9,258 nt of DNA from Deltaproteobacteria bacterium RIFCSPHIGHO2_02_FULL_40_11. Its GTDB lineage: Bacteria > Bdellovibrionota > JACOXK01 > 2-02-FULL-40-11. Numbering within the stretch: position 1 is the stretch's first letter; each line of letters starts with the position of its first letter. The stretch lies in assembly GCA_001798105.1 (NCBI GenBank), contig MGRI01000101.1, forward strand, positions 4,562-13,819, in the 5' to 3' direction. The notes under the pieces are model-generated. The model was not told where the DNA came from. It saw only the letters and a list, made by a program, of their open reading frames with translations, and searched no databases. This document shows positions 6,383 to 9,258 of this stretch, piece by piece. Made by a program: the position numbers and the translations under genes.

Positions 6383-7603
6383 ATGCCACTTTTTGAATAC
6401 AAGGGGTTGGATCAGTCTGGCAAAAATGTCAAAGGCCGGATTGATGGCGATAACCAAAAAGTGGCCCGCGCCAAACTTCGAAAACAAGGCATCTTCCCCA
6501 CACAGCTTACAGAAAAAAAAGTAACAGATAAGGCTGGTAGTGGCATCAATCTCAAAGCTTTTTTCCAAAGAATTACAGTCAATGAAATCGCCATTATGAC
6601 GCGCCAATTGGCAACCCTGTCCAAAGCTCACATTCCCCTGGTAGACGCTCTGGTTGCGATTACAGACCAAATTGAAAATGAAAAATTAAAGTTGATTATG
6701 ACCGATGTCAAAGAACAGGTCAATGAAGGGGCTTCTTTTGCACAAGCCTTGGAAAAACATCCCCAGGTTTTTTCGAATCTTTTTGTAAACATGGTCAAAG
6801 CCGGTGAAAGCTCTGGAACGTTGGATTCTGTTTTATTGAGACTTGCTGATTTTACAGAAGCCTCTGTAAAGCTTAAAAATAAAGTTGTGGGATCCATGAC
6901 CTACCCCATTTTAATGATGGTGGTCGGCACAGCCATTGTTTCTGGACTATTTATTTTTGTGATCCCAAAAATTACAGCCATTTTTTCAGACATGGAACGC
7001 GCCCTGCCCCTCATTACCCAAATTGTGATTAAAATTTCAGACCTTCTTCGCACGCAATGGTATTTGATCATTACAGGACTTTTGGCCATTGTTTATTTTA
7101 CGCGAAAATTTTTAAAAACAAATAAAGGCAAACAGCTTTTTGATAAATGGATTTTAAAGGTACCTGTGCTCGGCAGGTTGGTTCGCATTTTAGCTATTTC
7201 CAGGTTTGCGCAAACACTTTCCACCCTTCTGCAAGGAGGCGTTCCCTTACTCAGCGCCATGGATATTGTGAAAAATGTTGTGGACAATACCACTATTCAA
7301 CGTGCAATTATAGAAGCCAGGAATAATATTTCCGAAGGGGAATCTTTAGCTGCGCCGCTGAAAGAAAGTGGGCATTTCCCCCCGATGGTAACGCATATGA
7401 TTGCCATTGGCGAAAAAAGTGGAGAATTGGAAAATATGCTGAATACCATTGCAGAAACGTATGAAGAAGAACTCAATACAACGCTGTCTGCAATGACGCA
7501 GCTTTTAGAACCTTTAATGATTGTTGTAATGGGCGCCGTTGTAGGCGTCATTGTCATGGCAATTTTATTGCCGATTTTAGACTTGAATAATATTTCCGGC
7601 TAG
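6383..7603 (+). CDS. gspF: Type II secretion inner-membrane platform protein GspF
   Basis: GspF is the polytopic inner-membrane protein at the centre of the assembly platform; it couples the GspE motor to pseudopilin addition. The 406-aa product starts with the typical M-P-L-F-E-Y-K-G, followed by a cytoplasmic region. Two T2SF domains follow, at about 70-195 and 273-400, each opening with a Q-L/T-L-x-x-L-L-x-x-G/H-(I/V)-P-L segment. Three hydrophobic helices are visible at about 172-197, 226-243 and 376-400, the standard GspF/PilC topology. Length is normal. The start codon is 3 nt after the gspE stop and lacks a clear Shine-Dalgarno, which suggests translational coupling to gspE. A 48-nt gap with a palindrome separates it from gspG. 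Confidence 0.97.
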   Translation: MPLFEYKGLDQSGKNVKGRIDGDNQKVARAKLRKQGIFPTQLTEKKVTDKAGSGINLKAFFQRITVNEIAIMTRQLATLSKAHIPLVDALVAITDQIENEKLKLIMTDVKEQVNEGASFAQALEKHPQVFSNLFVNMVKAGESSGTLDSVLLRLADFTEASVKLKNKVVGSMTYPILMMVVGTAIVSGLFIFVIPKITAIFSDMERALPLITQIVIKISDLLRTQWYLIITGLLAIVYFTRKFLKTNKGKQLFDKWILKVPVLGRLVRILAISRFAQTLSTLLQGGVPLLSAMDIVKNVVDNTTIQRAIIEARNNISEGESLAAPLKESGHFPPMVTHMIAIGEKSGELENMLNTIAETYEEELNTTLSAMTQLLEPLMIVVMGAVVGVIVMAILLPILDLNNISG

Positions 7604-7626
7604 ATTCTCGCGTTTCACGTGGGAAT
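7604..7626. repeat. Small palindrome between gspF and gspG
   Basis: ATTCTCGCGT (7604-7613) pairs with ACGTGGGAAT (7617-7626) around a TTC loop, giving a 10-bp stem with two G-U pairs. The sequence that follows, GGGAATGACGG, matches the general look of the dispersed 'attcccgc...gcgggaatgac' palindromes known from many bacterial genomes. No T-run follows, so it is not a standard terminator. It may be a REP-like repeat or an mRNA processing or stability element ahead of gspG. The family assignment is from memory and is only an inference. Confidence 0.55.
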
Positions 7627-7637
7627 GACGGATTAAC

Positions 7638-7644
7638 AAAGGAG
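7638..7644 (+). promoter_or_regulatory. Strong gspG Shine-Dalgarno
   Basis: AAAGGAG lies 7 nt before the ATG of gspG. It is among the strongest ribosome-binding sites in the cluster, together with that of gspI, and fits the need for more GspG than other components. Confidence 0.75.
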
Positions 7645-7651
7645 AAAAACG

Positions 7652-8089
7652 ATGTTAAAACACCTTAAAAACCAGAGAGGGATGACCCTCATTGAAATTA
7701 TCGTGGTCATGGCCATTATTGCTTTATTTACATCCATTGTGGCGACACAAGTCACCGGTCGACTGGCCCAAGCCAAAATAGATTCAACCAAGACGCAAAT
7801 TAAAATGCTGTCTCAAGCCTTGGAATTGTATAAAGCCGATAACGACTATTACCCCACCACAGATCAGGGGCTGGAAGCTTTAATTACGAAACCCACCACA
7901 GGCAATGTTCCCACTAATTATCCAGCTGACGGCTATCTCCAAAAGAGTAAACTTCCCAAAGATGGATGGGGACAACCTTTTGTCTATATTAGTGAAGATG
8001 GCAATGCCTTTACCATTCTTTCCTATGGCGCAGATAAAAAAGAAGGTGGGAGCGACAAAGGCGCAGACGTTTCGAGTGACGATATATAA
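7652..8089 (+). CDS. gspG: Major pseudopilin GspG
   Basis: GspG is the main subunit of the periplasmic pseudopilus that pushes substrates through the secretin. The 145-aa preprotein has a 10-residue basic leader ending in Gly10. This is followed by the class III (type IV pilin-like) signal M-T-L-I-E with Glu at +5, then a hydrophobic helix to about residue 34. The +1 residue is Met instead of the more usual Phe; Met is tolerated by prepilin peptidase. The globular part shows the GspG hallmarks: Y-P-T-T-x-Q-G-L-E-A-L, a D-G-W-G-Q-P-F segment, and the C-terminal S-Y-G-A-D-x-x-E-G-G-x-x-x-x-A-D loop that binds calcium in characterised GspG proteins. The length is that of the family. The processing peptidase GspO/PilD is not in this window. 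Confidence 0.97.
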   Translation: MLKHLKNQRGMTLIEIIVVMAIIALFTSIVATQVTGRLAQAKIDSTKTQIKMLSQALELYKADNDYYPTTDQGLEALITKPTTGNVPTNYPADGYLQKSKLPKDGWGQPFVYISEDGNAFTILSYGADKKEGGSDKGADVSSDDI

Positions 8090-8657
8090 TAAAAGTGCTG
8101 GCTTCACGCTCATAGAAATTGTGATTGTGATGGCCATGATTGCGCTTTTTGCAACCATGGCCGCACCGCGCATTCAAAATCGAATGGATTTGGATCTTAA
8201 AAAACGTGCGCGCATGCTCTCCAGTGCTTCCCTTTTCTTGTATAACCAAGCCGCATTTAAAAATTCAACCTATCGCCTGCACTATGACCTGGACCAACAT
8301 AAATACTGGGTGGAAGTTGCCCAAGGCATGGTCCGCTTAGAAAAACAAATGGAAGAGCGCCGGTTTTCAAAACGAGACACCGAAAAACAAAAATCAAAGT
8401 TCGCCGCAGATACCAGCATTATTAAAAAACCCATTCAACTGGAAAAGGGCTTAAAATTTAAAGACATTAAAACAGAAGCCAGCCCAGATCCTTTTACCTC
8501 GGGCCATGTGTACACCCATTTTTTCCCCAGTGGGTATGCGGAGCAAACCCGAATTCGCCTGAAAAGTGAACAGGGCAAGGTGTATACCATTGAAGTGAAT
8601 CCCTTAACGGGAAGTGCTAAAATATATGATCATGATGTTGAGGAGGGACGCTTTTGA
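8076..8657 (+). CDS. gspH: Minor pseudopilin GspH
   Basis: GspH is a minor pseudopilin of the pseudopilus tip. I chose the GTG at 8076, inside the end of gspG (14-nt overlap), because it gives a compact prepilin leader of nine residues ending S-A-G, followed by F-T-L-I-E with Glu at +5. The open frame extends back to 7905, but that would put more than 60 residues before the cleavage site and overlap gspG heavily. The 193-aa product has the N-terminal hydrophobic helix (10-33). It continues into a soluble domain with the GspH-like segment Y-R-L-H-Y-D-L near 66-72, a charged middle rich in Lys/Arg/Glu, and a C-terminal beta-rich part (V-Y-T-I-E-V-N-P-L-T-G). Sequence similarity among GspH proteins is low, so the call rests on leader, position and these segments. 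A clear Shine-Dalgarno is absent, and coupling to gspG translation is likely. Confidence 0.9.
   Translation: MTIYNKSAGFTLIEIVIVMAMIALFATMAAPRIQNRMDLDLKKRARMLSSASLFLYNQAAFKNSTYRLHYDLDQHKYWVEVAQGMVRLEKQMEERRFSKRDTEKQKSKFAADTSIIKKPIQLEKGLKFKDIKTEASPDPFTSGHVYTHFFPSGYAEQTRIRLKSEQGKVYTIEVNPLTGSAKIYDHDVEEGRF
8641..8647 (+). promoter_or_regulatory. gspI Shine-Dalgarno supporting a TTG start
   Basis: AGGAGGG lies 6 nt before the TTG at 8654. It decides for this rare start codon, which also gives the expected short prepilin leader. The site is within the last codons of gspH. Confidence 0.8.
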
Positions 8658-9154
8658 ATCGTAAAGGCTTTACATTGATTGAAGTTTTAATTGCGATGGC
8701 CATTTTTGTCACAGCCTTTTTTTCGATTATTGATTCTCAAAATATGAACGTAAGATCCTCTGCCAGAGCCAGGCGCATGTCACAGGCCACCCTGCTTGCA
8801 GAACAAAAATTATCAGAAGTGATGCTAAAATATGATGGGAAATCGCTGAGTGAAATTCCGGAAAAAGAAGAAGGCCAATTTGAAAAACAATTTTCAAGCT
8901 ACAGATGGGTTTTTAGCTCACAAGACTTTAATTACGACCTTTCTTTTCTCGTGCAAATGATGCAAGGCGAAGGCGAAGAGGCCAAAGAACAACAACAATC
9001 TCCTATTTTGGCGTATCTTCCGAAAATTTCAAAATTTATTCAAAATTCAAGTAAAGAAATTACCGTCACCATTTATTGGAAAGAAGGCAGTGGCGAAAGA
9101 AATTTTACATTAACCACGCATCTTTTTAACTACAAACAACCGGTGCAATTATGA
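8654..9154 (+). CDS. gspI: Minor pseudopilin GspI
   Basis: GspI is the minor pseudopilin that nucleates the tip complex with GspJ and GspK. Translation starts at TTG 8654, with an ideal Shine-Dalgarno, overlapping the gspH stop by 4 nt. The 166-aa product has a five-residue leader M-N-R-K-G, then F-T-L-I-E-V-L-I-A-M-A-I-F, with Glu at +5. The mature N-terminal region has the GspI-type A-x-L-L-A-E-Q-K-L segment near residues 45-53. The protein is longer than most GspI proteins (about 120-130 aa). The excess lies in a middle segment (about 95-133) rich in Glu and Gln that reads as an insertion between two beta-strands. The C-terminal strand (E-I-T-V-T-I-Y-W-K-E-G) is as expected. The stop overlaps the gspJ start in an ATGA. 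Confidence 0.93.
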   Translation: MNRKGFTLIEVLIAMAIFVTAFFSIIDSQNMNVRSSARARRMSQATLLAEQKLSEVMLKYDGKSLSEIPEKEEGQFEKQFSSYRWVFSSQDFNYDLSFLVQMMQGEGEEAKEQQQSPILAYLPKISKFIQNSSKEITVTIYWKEGSGERNFTLTTHLFNYKQPVQL

Positions 9155-9258
9155 AACGAAATGGATTTACACTCATTGAAGTTTTAATTTCCATGTCCAT
9201 TTTTTCATTTATTGCGGTCGGCACCGGAGGGGCCGTTTCACGCGGGACAAGCGTTAAA
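9151..9258 (+). CDS. gspJ: Minor pseudopilin GspJ (5' part, cut by window edge)
   Basis: An ATG at 9151 overlaps the gspI stop (ATGA) and opens a frame that runs to the window edge, 36 codons. The product begins M-K-R-N-G, then F-T-L-I-E-V-L-I-S-M-S-I-F, a typical prepilin leader with Gly at -1, Phe at +1 and Glu at +5, followed by a hydrophobic helix. Position after gspI and the leader identify it as GspJ, the next minor pseudopilin in the standard order. It has no strong Shine-Dalgarno and is probably coupled to gspI. The soluble domain lies outside the window, so the identity rests on order and leader only. Confidence 0.85.
   Translation, partial: MKRNGFTLIEVLISMSIFSFIAVGTGGAVSRGTSVK

Noticed and set aside
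6353..6670. Minus-strand open frames across the gspE/gspF junction and elsewhere in the cluster.
   Set aside because: They are antisense shadows of well-supported genes, with no recognisable domains or ribosome-binding sites.
7905..8075. In-frame upstream extension of gspH to 7905.
   Set aside because: It overlaps gspG coding sequence and would place the prepilin cleavage site more than 60 residues from the start.

Overview
The window holds the front part of a type II secretion system (T2SS) operon, genes gspC-D-E-F-G-H-I and the first 36 codons of gspJ. All genes are on the + strand and in the classical order. The operon is preceded by an unrelated-looking gene for an exported lipoprotein with a six-bladed NHL-type beta-propeller. 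A secretin with a signal peptide and an outer-membrane-type lipoprotein point to a diderm bacterium. Base composition is moderately AT-rich by eye. GspC carries a C-terminal PDZ domain and the genome has palindromic intergenic repeats. I lean towards a deltaproteobacterial-type lineage (sensu lato), but the sequence does not prove a taxon.

Layout. Positions 1-156 appear non-coding and hold a striking inverted repeat: a 26-bp perfect stem at 54-79/117-142, extended by a further 5 bp after two G-A mismatches. Positions 193-1401 encode the beta-propeller lipoprotein, with a possible TTG start at 157. Positions 1402-1570 hold a good sigma70-type promoter (TTGATT-18-TATAAT) and, downstream of it, a two-part hairpin (1523-1567) that buries the likely gspC ribosome-binding site. 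From 1571 to the right edge the T2SS genes are packed tightly. Gaps are 19, 8, 3 and 48 nt for C/D, D/E, E/F and F/G, and G/H, H/I and I/J overlap by 14, 4 and 4 nt. The 48-nt F/G gap contains a small palindrome of a dispersed-repeat type and a strong Shine-Dalgarno sequence for the major pseudopilin gene gspG. The operon continues beyond the window; gspK, gspL and gspM would be expected next.

How the parts work together. GspD is the outer-membrane secretin. GspC is the inner-membrane clamp that reaches it through the HR and PDZ domains. GspE is the cytoplasmic ATPase and GspF the polytopic platform protein. GspG is the major pseudopilin, and GspH, GspI and GspJ are minor pseudopilins of the tip. 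All key motifs that I can check are intact (Walker A and B and a four-Cys zinc site in GspE, the secretin signature, the prepilin cleavage sites), so the system looks functional.

The window is mainly a conserved secretion operon and I see no wholly new system in it. The most interesting points are regulatory. GspE has two tandem 24-residue MshEN-like (cyclic-di-GMP receptor type) motifs with a 5-residue spacer. A hairpin may control gspC translation. A long unexplained inverted repeat lies upstream of the lipoprotein gene. A perfect 12-bp palindrome lies inside the zinc-site codons of gspE.
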